A DNA stretch of 55,052 nucleotides from Elusimicrobiales bacterium (GTDB lineage: Bacteria; Elusimicrobiota; Elusimicrobia; Elusimicrobiales; UBA9959), in the NCBI GenBank assembly GCA_028713125.1, contig JAQTOU010000011.1, forward strand, positions 1-55,052. Direction: 5' to 3'. Below are positions 17,320-24,764 of the stretch, one piece after another. The first letter of the stretch is position 1. Each line of letters starts with the position of its first letter. Under the pieces are notes generated by a model, which saw nothing but the letters and a program-made list of their open reading frames with translations, had not been told where the DNA came from and ran no database searches. A program made the translations under genes and the position numbers.

Positions 17320-17697
17320 TCAGCGGGCGGCGCGGTTCTCAAGGAATTTGTTTATCCTCAGCAGCAGGTGGGAGACATTAGTGGGCTTGGTGATATATTC
17401 TTCCACGCCCAGCTCATAGCCTTTCTTTATATTGACTTCCTGCTTGAGCGAGGTCATTATGAAGATCGGGATGTTTTTCGTCTCCGGATTCTCTTTGAGC
17501 TTTTTTGCCAGTTCAAAACCGGACATCCTGGGCATATTGATGTCCAGCAGGATCAGCTCCGGCCTGAAGGACGGGATTTTCGTAAGCGCGTCCAGGCCGT
17601 CCACGGCAGTTTCCACCGTGTGCCCGCCTTTGGTCAGGTGGGCCCTGAAGACCAGGAGGATGGTATCGTCGTCGTCAACTACAAGTATTTTCGCCAT
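17320..17697 (-). CDS. single-domain response regulator (CheY-like)
   Basis: A 125-residue stand-alone receiver. The acidic pocket Val-Asp-Asp-Asp-Asp lies at ~6-10, the phospho-acceptor Asp in LILLDINMPRMSG at ~51, Thr/Ser in FIMTSLKQE and Lys in EYITKPTNV. There is no output domain, so it must signal by protein contact. Its gene leads the HEAT-GT2-phosphatase group with 39 bases to the next start, making control of exopolysaccharide output a reasonable inference. No kinase lies adjacent. Confidence 0.88.
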   Translation of the reverse strand: MAKILVVDDDDTILLVFRAHLTKGGHTVETAVDGLDALTKIPSFRPELILLDINMPRMSGFELAKKLKENPETKNIPIFIMTSLKQEVNIKKGYELGVEEYITKPTNVSHLLLRINKFLENRAAR

Positions 17698-17710
17698 GTT
17701 CAGTGCTGTA

Positions 17711-17743
17711 AAAGCCCGGCCCGTTCAAGCGGGACCGGGCTTT
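17711..17743 (-). terminator. terminator after the cyclophilin gene
   Basis: On the minus strand AGCCCGGTCCCG pairs with CGGGCCGGGCT (one bulged T), followed by TTTT. It separates the cyclophilin gene from the downstream response regulator. Confidence 0.75.
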
Positions 17744-17758
17744 GATCCTTTGACTCTC

Positions 17759-18466
17759 TTATTTAAGCAGTTCCGCGCTCTTTATATAGTCCATCTTGGG
17801 GAAGTCTTTTTTCAGATAGGCGTTGCCCTGGGACTGGACGCGGCCCTGGTCGGGGCCCATGCCGCTCGGGGCGCCTTCGCCGTAGCCGGAGTAGATGCTC
17901 TCCACCACGTTCATTCCGTCGACGACCTTGCCGAAGGGCGAGAAGCCGGAGTCGTCCAGCCGGGCGTTATTGCCGAAGTTGATGAACATCTGTGAAGTGC
18001 GGGTGTTCGGGCCGGCCATCGCGTAGGAGATATAGCCCTTCTTATTGGACTCTACGACAGGGTCGTCCTGGATGCGGGCTCCGCGCCAGGCGGAGGCTAC
18101 GGCGGGATCCCCGTGGATGCCGAACTGCACCATGAAACCCTCTATCACGCGGAAGAAAGCGATGTCGGTGAAAAAGCCGGCTTTCACGAGATTGAAGAAC
18201 CGGTCCGCGCCGAGCGGGGACCAGGCCCGGGTGACTTCTATCGTGAAGTCGCCCTTGGTGGTGTTGAATTTGACTTTAAAGGTTTCGGGAGCTTTCTCCG
18301 TGGCTTTCGCCGGGTTGGTAAGTGTGTCCATGTCGGTTTTTATCTCCTTGGTTTCGGCGGTGACGGCAGCGGGCGCGATGCCGCTCTGCGTCGTTTCCGG
18401 GGCTTTGGGGGCGCAGGAAACTATAGAAACTGCGGCTGCTATGAACGCTAAATGACGGATTTGCAT
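17759..18466 (-). CDS. cyclophilin-type peptidyl-prolyl isomerase lipoprotein
   Basis: A 235-residue protein with a lipoprotein signal (residues 1-18, ending SIVSC, predicted acylation at Cys18) and a ~45-residue linker. The cyclophilin domain runs from KFNTTKGDFTIEV to the C-terminus and includes FFRVIEGFMVQFGIHGDP, YISYAMAGPNTRTSQMFINFG and FSPFGKVVDGMNVV, matching active-site Arg, Phe, Met and Gln positions of periplasmic PPIases. It would assist folding of exported proteins. The gene is monocistronic, with its own terminator, and diverges from osmC. Confidence 0.88.
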   Translation of the reverse strand: MQIRHLAFIAAAVSIVSCAPKAPETTQSGIAPAAVTAETKEIKTDMDTLTNPAKATEKAPETFKVKFNTTKGDFTIEVTRAWSPLGADRFFNLVKAGFFTDIAFFRVIEGFMVQFGIHGDPAVASAWRGARIQDDPVVESNKKGYISYAMAGPNTRTSQMFINFGNNARLDDSGFSPFGKVVDGMNVVESIYSGYGEGAPSGMGPDQGRVQSQGNAYLKKDFPKMDYIKSAELLK

Positions 18467-18534
18467 TATACGGGACCTCCTGCAGTGCTGACCATAAATA
18501 TTATAATAAATAAGACGGGTTTTAAGGAGGACTT

Positions 18535-18936
18535 ATGGCTTTTAAAATTAACGCCGTGTACCTGGGCGACGACCAGGTCGAGCTCACCCACGGTCTCAGC
18601 GGAAGCAAGATGCTGACCGACCTGCCTCCGGACAATGGCGGGAGGGGGAGGACTTTTTCCCCGACGGACCTGACCGCCGCCTCGGTGGCCTCCTGCGTCC
18701 TTAGCATAATGGCGAAGCTGGCCGGCCGCGAGGGCATTAAATTCGAGGGCGCTTCTATAGAAATAGAGAAGCAGATGCAGGAAAGCCCGCGCCGGATCTC
18801 GAGCCTGACCGGCATAGTAAAGCTTCCCGCCGGCATAACCCCGCTGCAGCGCGAAAAGCTCATGGCCTGCATAAAGGCCTGCCCGGTAAGCCGGAGCCTG
18901 CATACTGATATTAAACTGGAGCTGACCGCGGGATAG
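18535..18936 (+). CDS. OsmC/Ohr-family protein
   Basis: A 133-residue OsmC-like protein. Two redox cysteines are expected: Cys in SVASCVLSIMAKLA at ~60 and Cys in MACIKACPVSRSL at ~115-119. The family reduces organic peroxides or hydroperoxides using a Cys pair. An AAGGAGG ribosome site precedes the ATG. It is followed 13 bases later by msrA, so the two form an oxidative-stress pair. Confidence 0.85.
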   Translation: MAFKINAVYLGDDQVELTHGLSGSKMLTDLPPDNGGRGRTFSPTDLTAASVASCVLSIMAKLAGREGIKFEGASIEIEKQMQESPRRISSLTGIVKLPAGITPLQREKLMACIKACPVSRSLHTDIKLELTAG

Positions 18937-18949
18937 AGGCGCGGACGCT

Positions 18950-19531
18950 ATGAAGAAAGTAATTCTGTTTTTGGCCGTCTGCCTCGCGGCGCAATCATAT
19001 GCCGGCAATGTTCCGGCGAGGAGCAGGAAAATGGACGCGAAAATAAAACTTGAGACCGCCACGCTGGCCGGGGGCTGCTTCTGGGGGGTAGAGGACATAC
19101 TCCGCGCCCTGCCGGGCGTGACGGATCCCGTAGTCGGTTATACCGGCGGAAAAACGGAAAATCCTAAATACGAGGAAGTTAAAACGGGGAAGACCGGCCA
19201 TGCCGAGAGCATAGAGCTGCGGTTCGACCCCGCTAAGATCTCCTACGGAGCCATTTTGGACATGTTCTTCAAAATGCACGACCCCACCACGCCCAACCGG
19301 CAGGGGAACGATGTCGGCACGCAGTACCGCTCCGTTATTTTTTACCACGGCGAGGCGCAGAAAAAAGAGGCCGAGGCCGCCGTAAAGCGGGCGCAGGCTT
19401 CGGGGCGCTGGAAAAGGCCCATTACCACGGAGGTGGTCCCTGCCGGCAAGTTCTGGCCGGCGGAGGCATACCACCAGGATTATTTAAAGAAGCATCCTGG
19501 CGGCTATACCTGCCATTATATAAGGGATTAG
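18950..19531 (+). CDS. msrA: exported peptide-methionine (S)-S-oxide reductase
   Basis: A 193-residue MsrA with an N-terminal signal peptide (MKKVILFLAVCLAAQSYAG), so a periplasmic enzyme. The catalytic motif GGCFWG with Cys43 opens the domain. Later come GYTGGKTENPKYEEV, HAESIELRFDP, FKMHDPTTPNRQGNDVGTQYRS and the terminal KHPGGYTCHY, whose Cys may be a resolving residue. It repairs Met-S-sulfoxide in exported proteins. Its pairing with osmC and proximity to a cyclophilin suggest an envelope stress group. Confidence 0.93.
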   Translation: MKKVILFLAVCLAAQSYAGNVPARSRKMDAKIKLETATLAGGCFWGVEDILRALPGVTDPVVGYTGGKTENPKYEEVKTGKTGHAESIELRFDPAKISYGAILDMFFKMHDPTTPNRQGNDVGTQYRSVIFYHGEAQKKEAEAAVKRAQASGRWKRPITTEVVPAGKFWPAEAYHQDYLKKHPGGYTCHYIRD

Positions 19532-19541
19532 GGGGAGAGCT

Positions 19542-20000
19542 TTACGACGGTTTGTGGTCCAGCTCGAACTGCCTGTCCTTGGCCAGCTGTTTTATTTCCT
19601 GGGCGAAGGACGGGTTCTCGGCCAGCACCTGGCCGAAATGTTCCGCGGTCAGGATAAAAATTTTGGAGTCTTCCTCGCAGGTCACCGTGGCGTTCCTCGG
19701 CTTCCGCTCCAGCAGGGCCATTTCCCCGAAGCAGTCCCCCGCGCCGAAAGTCGCCAGCGTCCTGGAGAAAAGGAAAGCTTCCCGCACGCTGACCTTCAGC
19801 TTCCCCTCCGCAACCACGAAAAAAGTGTCCCCGGGATCGCCCTGGCGGCAGACCTTCTCGCCTTTGCCGTACTGGTAGTAGGTGATCCTGTTCAGGATCT
19901 TCTCGAGCAGGCTCATGTTCATGGAGGCGAAAAAGTTTATTTTCCGCACCAGTTTGGTGAAGAGCACTGTGTCGGCGTCGGTCAGCGGCAGTTTGTTCAT
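19542..20000 (-). CDS. cyclic-nucleotide-binding-domain protein
   Basis: A 152-residue protein that is almost entirely one cNMP-binding beta-roll (~20-135): YYQYGKGEKVCRQGDPGDTFFVVAEG, then the phosphate-binding cassette FGEMALLERKPRNATVT with the Glu and Arg used to bind cyclic nucleotide. No DNA-binding domain follows, so it is not a full CRP-type regulator. It may act by protein contact. An alternative longer frame in another phase is not supported. It converges on msrA. Confidence 0.82.
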   Translation of the reverse strand: MNKLPLTDADTVLFTKLVRKINFFASMNMSLLEKILNRITYYQYGKGEKVCRQGDPGDTFFVVAEGKLKVSVREAFLFSRTLATFGAGDCFGEMALLERKPRNATVTCEEDSKIFILTAEHFGQVLAENPSFAQEIKQLAKDRQFELDHKPS

Positions 20001-20049
20001 TTTTAACCCCGGGAAATTCTAGCAAAAAAACCGGCTGGCCGCTAAAAAA

Positions 20050-20075
20050 GAGAACGCGCCGTATGGCGCGTTCTC
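20050..20075 (-). terminator. terminator after the 105-residue membrane-anchored protein gene
   Basis: GAGAACGCGCC and GGCGCGTTCTC form an 11-bp perfect stem around GTAT. On the minus strand the stem is followed by a six-T run, downstream of the gene ending at 20097. Confidence 0.85.
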
Positions 20076-20096
20076 GATAGTATAAGGAACGGGGCT

Positions 20097-20414
20097 TTAT
20101 TTAACGAGCTGCTTGCTGATATGGGACCAGGCTCCCTTGACCTCGTTTTTAAGGTGTTCCATTTCCTCGGCGCCTACGCGTTCCGCGCGTTCGTAGCGAA
20201 CGGCTACTTCATCCACCAGCGCGTGGTAAGCCTCCTTGTTTATGGTTTTCAGCTTTTTCATCTTCTCAAGAACTTCGCCCTTCATCTTGAGCGTCCAAGC
20301 CGCTATCTTCTCCCGGTTCTCTACACCGCGCTTCCCCGTGAGGAAATAAGTGGCCGCCGCGGCTACGGCCGCCAGCGCTATCCCGGCGCCTATTACTTTT
20401 TTAGATTTTTCCAT
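20097..20414 (-). CDS. small membrane-anchored coiled-coil protein (YtxH-like)
   Basis: A 105-residue protein with one N-terminal membrane helix (KVIGAGIALAAVAAAATYFLTG, ~5-26) and a highly charged helical remainder of Lys/Glu heptad-like character. This resembles YtxH/general-stress proteins in layout, but no conserved motif supports a function. A GAGGGTACC ribosome site precedes the ATG and a strong terminator follows, so it is a monocistronic gene located between the stress genes and tRNA-Asp. Confidence 0.6.
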   Translation of the reverse strand: MEKSKKVIGAGIALAAVAAAATYFLTGKRGVENREKIAAWTLKMKGEVLEKMKKLKTINKEAYHALVDEVAVRYERAERVGAEEMEHLKNEVKGAWSHISKQLVK

Positions 20415-20597
20415 GGTACCCTCCCTAAATTTAAGAAATTGCTCTTATCCGCTAATCATACAAAAAAAAACCCGGGCTTTGTCCACGCGGCAAACGCGGT
20501 GTTCGCCCCGGGGCCGTTAAGGGCCGTCCGCCCGGCGGCGGCGCAAGAATTTTATGGCAATGGATTTATTATTTTGATATCCTATACAAATCACCGC

Positions 20598-20674
20598 GGG
20601 GTCGTGGTGTAGCTGGTTAACACGTCGCCCTGTCAAGGCGAAGATCGCGGGTTCGAATCCCGTCGACCCCGCCA
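20598..20674 (+). tRNA. tRNA-Asp (GTC), island integration site
   Basis: A 77-base cloverleaf: acceptor stem GGGGTCG/CGACCCC, D-arm GTAGCTGGTTAACAC, anticodon loop CTGTCAA giving GTC, T-arm CGGGTTCGAATCCCG, discriminator G and encoded CCA. The 3' end (from 20666) is the left copy of the 15-bp repeat that bounds the island, so integration rebuilds the tRNA intact. The terminator that would naturally follow is now at 45017-45043. Confidence 0.96.
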
Positions 20675-22156
20675 AATTTTTGAGTCCCGGAATTTGGCAC
20701 AATTTAAGTCCGCTAGAGCGTTTAGCTCCCGCAGTTTCTCCGCCGGAAAAATAAATTTTAATTTTATTTTCTTCCCGCCTATAATTAAGTTCGAACCGAT
20801 ATTTTTCAATATTTGCAGGTTTTCCTCGGGTTTTCCGGAGACTGCGGACTCTCCGGCGTGAACTGCGGTCTTGTAGAAGGCCATAAGCGGTTCGAACCGC
20901 TTACTCCCCTCCCGCTCAAAAGCTGCGAGTTTCATTTCATATTCCTTTTTCTCTTCTATACATGAACGCTTCTTTTGGGCGTATTCATCCTGCGTTATCA
21001 TCCCGCTAAGGATCATGTCCAAAAGAGCGTTCATGTTCTTCGTAAGGAAATCTATTTTATCTCGCAGATTTTGTGCGGCGCTTTCCCCGGCCTGGGCCGC
21101 CTTCAATTCTTCCTTTTTTAGTTTATCAAGAGCATCGGCGGCCAGGGCCGGGGGTAAGGAAACTCCTTTTAATAAGTCGCGTATCTGTTTTTCCACTTCC
21201 TCTTCCCGCACAAAGGGCTCGGAACAGGGGCTCTTGCGCTTGGTGCAATGCAGGTAGTTATGGCCCTTTTGGGTTTCGGTGGTGATGAAGCAGCCGCAAT
21301 TAGCGCAACGGAAAGCGCCCCGGTAGACGTAGGGCTTTAAGGTTTTAGTGTGGGACTTGCTTTTCCTGGCAAGCACCTCCTGGCATTTATCGAAGAGCGC
21401 CTTGGAGATAATGGGCTTATGCTTGCCCTCATAGATCTCCCCATAGTAACGTATAACCCCGTAATACAGCGGATTTTGAAGCATGTAGTGGTAATTCGAT
21501 ACGGACATGACCTTTTTATGCCTGCGCCCTTCCAGGCCAGCGGCGTTTATAAGGCGCCGCACCTCTTTAATGGGGTATTTGCCCGTGGCGTAGAGTTCGA
21601 AGGCTTTCTTGATAAGAGGTGCCTTGGGGCGGTCTACGACAATGGTGTGGGTATTCCGGTCGTTTATATAGCCCATAGGCGCCCAGGCAGGCCAGATGCC
21701 ATTGCGCAGCTTTTGGCGTATGCCGCGCTTAACGTTCTCGGACAGGTTGTCCACGTAATACTTGGACTGGCCGAAAGCGATAGAGAGCATGAATTTGCCC
21801 TGCGGTGTGGGGTCGAACCAAAAGGTGGGGAACTTGAGCGCAAGGACCTTGCCGGTGTCCACCAAATATATCAAGCGGCCACCATCAATGGAGTTACGGC
21901 AAAGCCTGTCAGGGTGCCAGGCGATTATGCCCTGGGCCGCGCCCTGCTCGATGCCGGCGACCATCTCGTTGAATATCTCGCGGCCCGGTTCTTTGGCCGT
22001 TTTGCTCTCAATGAACTCGCGGACAATGGTGAGGCCTTCCTTTCTGGCGTAGTCGCGTAGTTCAGTGAGCTGCGCCTCGATGGACAGGATCTGCCGGTCA
22101 GGCTCGTCCGTGGACTTGCGGGCATAAAGGAAATACCGCATATTAGACTTCTCCAT
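20633..22156 (-). CDS. large serine recombinase (integrase)
   Basis: A 507-residue recombinase. The resolvase catalytic domain is at ~6-150 (nucleophile Ser15 in YARKSTDE, with HPDRLCRNSIDG), the Recombinase domain at ~165-270 (GYINDRNTHTIVVD), the zinc ribbon at ~285-330 (FRCANCGCF...LHCTKRKSPC), and a coiled-coil tail. The ATG at 22156 has a good GGGGAGG site. The last 10 residues (RRDSNPRSSP) are read from tRNA-Asp in antisense, so they come from the host site and not from the element. The native tail, reconstructed from the element's other end, is FQDEVITYFAQHPEVTL. The gene catalyses integration and perhaps inversion at its flanking att cores. Confidence 0.92.
   Translation of the reverse strand: MEKSNMRYFLYARKSTDEPDRQILSIEAQLTELRDYARKEGLTIVREFIESKTAKEPGREIFNEMVAGIEQGAAQGIIAWHPDRLCRNSIDGGRLIYLVDTGKVLALKFPTFWFDPTPQGKFMLSIAFGQSKYYVDNLSENVKRGIRQKLRNGIWPAWAPMGYINDRNTHTIVVDRPKAPLIKKAFELYATGKYPIKEVRRLINAAGLEGRRHKKVMSVSNYHYMLQNPLYYGVIRYYGEIYEGKHKPIISKALFDKCQEVLARKSKSHTKTLKPYVYRGAFRCANCGCFITTETQKGHNYLHCTKRKSPCSEPFVREEEVEKQIRDLLKGVSLPPALAADALDKLKKEELKAAQAGESAAQNLRDKIDFLTKNMNALLDMILSGMITQDEYAQKKRSCIEEKKEYEMKLAAFEREGSKRFEPLMAFYKTAVHAGESAVSGKPEENLQILKNIGSNLIIGGKKIKLKFIFPAEKLRELNALADLNCAKFRDSKIWRGRRDSNPRSSP
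20666..20680 (+). repeat. attL core of the island
   Basis: ACCCCGCCAAATTTT occurs here, at 44979-44993 in the same orientation, and inverted at 22425-22439. It lies within a 28-bp dyad, GCCAAATT-N12-AATTTGGC (20671-20698), a plausible recombinase dimer site. Sequence to the left is tRNA, and to the right is the element's own arm. Confidence 0.88.
20666..20779 (+). repeat. 114-bp inverted repeat, left arm (recombinase 3' end)
   Basis: These 114 bases equal the reverse complement of 22326-22439 with no mismatch that I can see. They contain the att core plus the last ~33 element-encoded codons of the recombinase. Together with the other arm they bracket the recombinase gene, a configuration that permits inversion of 20681-22424. 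Confidence 0.9.
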
Positions 22157-22174
22157 ACCTTGCCTCCCCTTGCT

Positions 22175-22216
22175 CTTAAGGCCGGTTTTGCCCAGCAGGG
22201 CGGAACCGGACTTAAG
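22175..22216. other. hairpin upstream of the recombinase
   Basis: CTTAAGGCCGGTTTTGCCC pairs with GGGCGGAACCGGACTTAAG at 16 of 19 positions around an AGCA loop. It lies just before the recombinase start and could be an operator, a leader hairpin or part of an accessory site. Confidence 0.6.
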
Positions 22217-22243
22217 TGCTATTTCTGCAACTCTGCGCCGCTG

Positions 22244-22283
22244 GTAATTACGGCTTGGCTTAGCAAAGCGAAGCCGTAATTAC
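22244..22283. other. second hairpin upstream of the recombinase
   Basis: GTAATTACGGCTT and AAGCCGTAATTAC form a 13-bp perfect stem, with a further GCTT/AAGC pairing inside. It lies between the first hairpin and the inverted attP copy, in the region that would carry the recombinase promoter. Confidence 0.65.
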
Positions 22284-22325
22284 AGGCGGCCATAAGGACA
22301 ATAATTCGGTTCGCATTTAATCATG

Positions 22326-22439
22326 GGCGGGAAGAAAATAAAATTAAAATTTATTTTTCCGGCGGAGAAACTGCGGGAGCTAAACGCTCTAGCGGACTTA
22401 AATTGTGCCAAATTCCGGGACTCAAAAATTTGGCGGGGT
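22326..22439 (-). repeat. 114-bp inverted repeat, right arm
   Basis: Reverse complement of 20666-20779. It joins directly to the 329-bp cargo repeat at 22440, so 22326-22768 as a whole has the structure of a joined attP in reverse orientation. Confidence 0.9.
22425..22439 (-). repeat. internal inverted att core (attP-like)
   Basis: AAAATTTGGCGGGGT, the reverse complement of the 15-bp core. It is flanked on one side by the arm found at the left end of the island and on the other by the arm found at the right end. That is the arrangement of the excised circle's attP. Confidence 0.88.
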
Positions 22440-22768
22440 TTTCAGGATGAAGTTATAACCTACTTTGCGCAACATCCCGAGGTAACATTATAAGTTCCAC
22501 GCCCCCGCCCAGCCTGGGATCGAAAAGGAGGCCCGATCTTATCCGCGAGATGCCGCACGGTCGGCCACGCAGCGCGGCCGCCCATGCTTCGCCGCTAAGA
22601 AGTGGGTTCGCAAGGCTCGGCACTACGCGCCTTCGCACCTGCTCCCAAGGTGTTCTGCATCTTATCAACACCTCCGATGCGCGGCCGGCCGGCTACAAAC
22701 AGGCCTTGCCCGGCCATACCGTTCGCCGCAGGCGTCCGTACAACGCAGAAAATTATTTCCCGCGCCCA
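22440..22768. repeat. ~330-bp inverted repeat, left copy
   Basis: Near-identical to the reverse complement of 44649-44978. Roughly the 240 bases nearest the att core differ at only a few positions, while a ~50-base GC-rich part is more divergent. It carries the last 17 codons of the native recombinase tail next to the core. Apart from that I see no convincing gene in it. The stretch 22494-22891 holds only this repeat and a GC-rich hairpin region (GGCGGACG...CGTCCGCC near 22833-22880). Confidence 0.9.
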
Positions 22769-22891
22769 TAAATCTTCGCTGTTATAAGCCGCAGAACACC
22801 TTTTGTCTGTTCTCTTGCTACAAAATCAGGGGCGGACGACTTTCCCTGGGGTTAGGGGTGGGTTTGGGGAGGAAAAGCCGTCCGCCGTAAT

Positions 22892-23296
22892 TTATTGACC
22901 CGGCTCCCAGGAAACAACCGCCCCCGTATGCCCAAGAACTTTCATCACAATACTCGGAAGCTCCATCATACTGTGCGACCCTTTAAGCACAAAGTAATCG
23001 GCGCGGCACTCCGCATATGCCGTAATCTCCGCACTCGGGTCGGAACTAACAATTATCACTGGATATTTTGGCTTTGCTTCACCCTTTTTTAGCGCTATGC
23101 ATACGTCAACTGCATCCCCGTCGCCCAAATGAAAGTCCAGCAGGATACAATCTGGCTTATGCTGTTCCGCCATCCTCACCCCGGCCTTGCAACTGTCGGC
23201 GGTGTGCACGTCGTAATCCTCTTCGCCGAAAAGCCGTTTCACAAGCTTGTGCCAGAACAGATCATCGTCAATAATAAGTATTTTTCGTTTCGCCAT
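22892..23296 (-). CDS. single-domain response regulator
   Basis: About 134 residues from the ATG at 23296, which has an AGGGGG ribosome site and starts directly at the receiver fold. It has an acidic pocket Ile-Asp-Asp-Asp, phospho-acceptor Asp in CILLDFHLGDGDAVD, Ser in VIIVSSDPSAE, and the usual Lys in YFVLKGSHS. There is no output domain. It is the cargo gene nearest the recombinase module and diverges from an XRE regulator. It may be controlled by the hybrid kinase on the same island. Confidence 0.85.
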   Translation of the reverse strand: MAKRKILIIDDDLFWHKLVKRLFGEEDYDVHTADSCKAGVRMAEQHKPDCILLDFHLGDGDAVDVCIALKKGEAKPKYPVIIVSSDPSAEITAYAECRADYFVLKGSHSMMELPSIVMKVLGHTGAVVSWEPGQ

Positions 23297-23414
23297 AGCA
23301 CCCCCTGCGCATAGTATAACAGGCGGCGGCCTCCATGTCAATACCGCTGGTGTGTCCCGCGCGCAGTACTATTAGTGTGTAGACCGAAGGGGGCAGAGGT
23401 TATACAATTCTAAC

Positions 23415-23774
23415 ATGAACACCAGTGATTATCGCTCAAGTATAGGCAAAAGAGTCCGGCAGGAACGTTTGGGACATGGCTGGACGCAGGAAGAGTTGGC
23501 CGAGAAAATAGATCTCCACCCGTCCTTTATAGGCCAGCTAGAGCGAGGGCTCAAGGCCGCAAGTTTCGACACATTGAAGCGCTTAAGCCTTGTTTTCGGC
23601 ATAAAGTCCGCCGAATTTTTGAATGAAGGTGACAGCAAGGAACCTAGCCGCAAAGCTCAATCTGTAGAGCGAAAGATTATAAATCTTCTGAAAGGCTATA
23701 CTGTACACGAACAGGAAGCCGTCTATCAAACCATCAAATACATATTGCGCCAAAAGCGCAAATTGGGCAAATAG
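23415..23774 (+). CDS. XRE-family transcriptional regulator
   Basis: A 119-residue protein with an N-terminal helix-turn-helix of the Cro/C1 type (~10-65): IGKRVRQERLGHGWTQEELAEKIDLHPSFIGQLERG. The C-terminal ~45 residues are helical and basic. It probably binds as a dimer. Its divergent position relative to the response regulator gene, 118 bases away, suggests control of that intergenic region. A role in element maintenance or excision control is possible but unproven. Confidence 0.85.
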   Translation: MNTSDYRSSIGKRVRQERLGHGWTQEELAEKIDLHPSFIGQLERGLKAASFDTLKRLSLVFGIKSAEFLNEGDSKEPSRKAQSVERKIINLLKGYTVHEQEAVYQTIKYILRQKRKLGK

Positions 23775-23940
23775 CCCAAAATCCCCTCATTTAACCGCAG
23801 AGATCATTTATATTGCCGAAATTCGCTTTCGGGGAGGCATGTTTTTCTCTGCTCAGCGGGAATAGTATTTTCCGGATGAAATGATCACGAGCACCATCGG
23901 TTTTGTGGCAGCACACAGCCGCTTGTGCCATATGCTGCTA

Positions 23941-24297
23941 TCATGCCTGTTTATCAAGAAGCTTTTTGGCAAGAACCGTTACGGTAGCCAGGATTATTTC
24001 TGTGTCTTCCGGGTTCTGGTTCTGCAGCAGTTTCAGAAGTTTATTCAAGGCTTTTTGTTTCTCATCCGTAATATTTCGTACGATCTGCTCATCAAACAAT
24101 TCACAAGCAGAAATATCCAGCGCCGCGGCAAGCTTTGCTATGGTGCTCAAGCTGGGCTTCTTTTTATTTGTTTCCAAATAAGCTAGAAAGCTTGTGCTTA
24201 TCCCCGCCGCATCCGCCAGAGCCTCCAGCGTAAGCCCGGCCTGCAATCGTTTAAAGCGCAGTTGCCTGGCGACCGTGGCATAAATATGTATACCCAT
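23941..24297 (-). CDS. second XRE-family transcriptional regulator
   Basis: About 118 residues from the ATG at 24297, preferred over an upstream start because GGAGGG lies nine bases before it. The HTH covers ~7-62: VARQLRFKRLQAGLTLEALADAAGISTSFLAYLETNKKKPS. A helical C-terminus ends LLDKQA. It points away from the histidine kinase gene. The 467-base non-coding stretch between them (24298-24764) contains a dyad over a TATAAT hexamer that could be its operator. Confidence 0.83.
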   Translation of the reverse strand: MGIHIYATVARQLRFKRLQAGLTLEALADAAGISTSFLAYLETNKKKPSLSTIAKLAAALDISACELFDEQIVRNITDEKQKALNKLLKLLQNQNPEDTEIILATVTVLAKKLLDKQA

Positions 24298-24577
24298 AAA
24301 ATATCCCTCCCTAATAGCATAGCGAACGGACTTACGGGAAAGCTCAAGCACGGCTCAAATCAAGTTCAATTAAATCTCTGTATCGTTGAAAAACGGCGGG
24401 CGTAGAAATCGCCCGGGCGTCTATGTCTAAAAAAATACGCTACAAGAAAAGTGATAAGCCGCTGAAAGCGAACTGCCCTTTAATACCTCACCCTGCGTAA
24501 ACTTTATGATATGTCCCCTGTATTTCCCATAATCTATAGGAATAATGATAGTTCTGCAATACACCTGTAGTCATAGG

Positions 24578-24597
24578 TATACATATATGTGTATAAT
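24578..24597 (+). promoter_or_regulatory. dyad overlapping a -10-like hexamer
   Basis: TATACA-N6-TGTATA (24578-24595) overlaps TATAAT at 24592-24597 in the intergenic region between the XRE gene and the kinase gene. No good -35 is seen. The remaining ~440 bases of this gap show no gene. Confidence 0.35.
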
Positions 24598-24764
24598 CGG
24601 AATTAGAAACGAACACCTGGGAGCCGCAGGCGGGCGCCTATACCATGAAAAGGGTATTGAAAATCAAATTTTTATCAAGTAGACTTACATATAATTAATA
24701 ATTATGTAGTGCCGCAAAAAACAAAAGCCCCCTTCCCATTCCCACTGGTCTTTCCTAGATAATT

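Larger units (their letters stand above)
22323..22493 (+). pseudogene. duplicated recombinase 3' fragment with native C-terminus
   Basis: A 56-codon frame starting at an ATG and reading GGKKIKLKFIFPAEKL... through the att core to FQDEVITYFAQHPEVTL and a stop. Its first ~39 codons match the recombinase C-terminal part exactly, and the last 17 continue into the element's other arm. It is therefore a copy of the recombinase end as it would read in the excised circular element, placed in inverted orientation. It lacks the catalytic domain. A weak ribosome site makes expression as a peptide uncertain. Confidence 0.8.

Noticed and set aside
20633-20674. RRDSNPRSSP at the recombinase C-terminus as a genuine conserved domain end
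   Set aside because: It is the antisense translation of the tRNA-Asp T-arm and acceptor stem, a known by-product of integration into tRNA genes.
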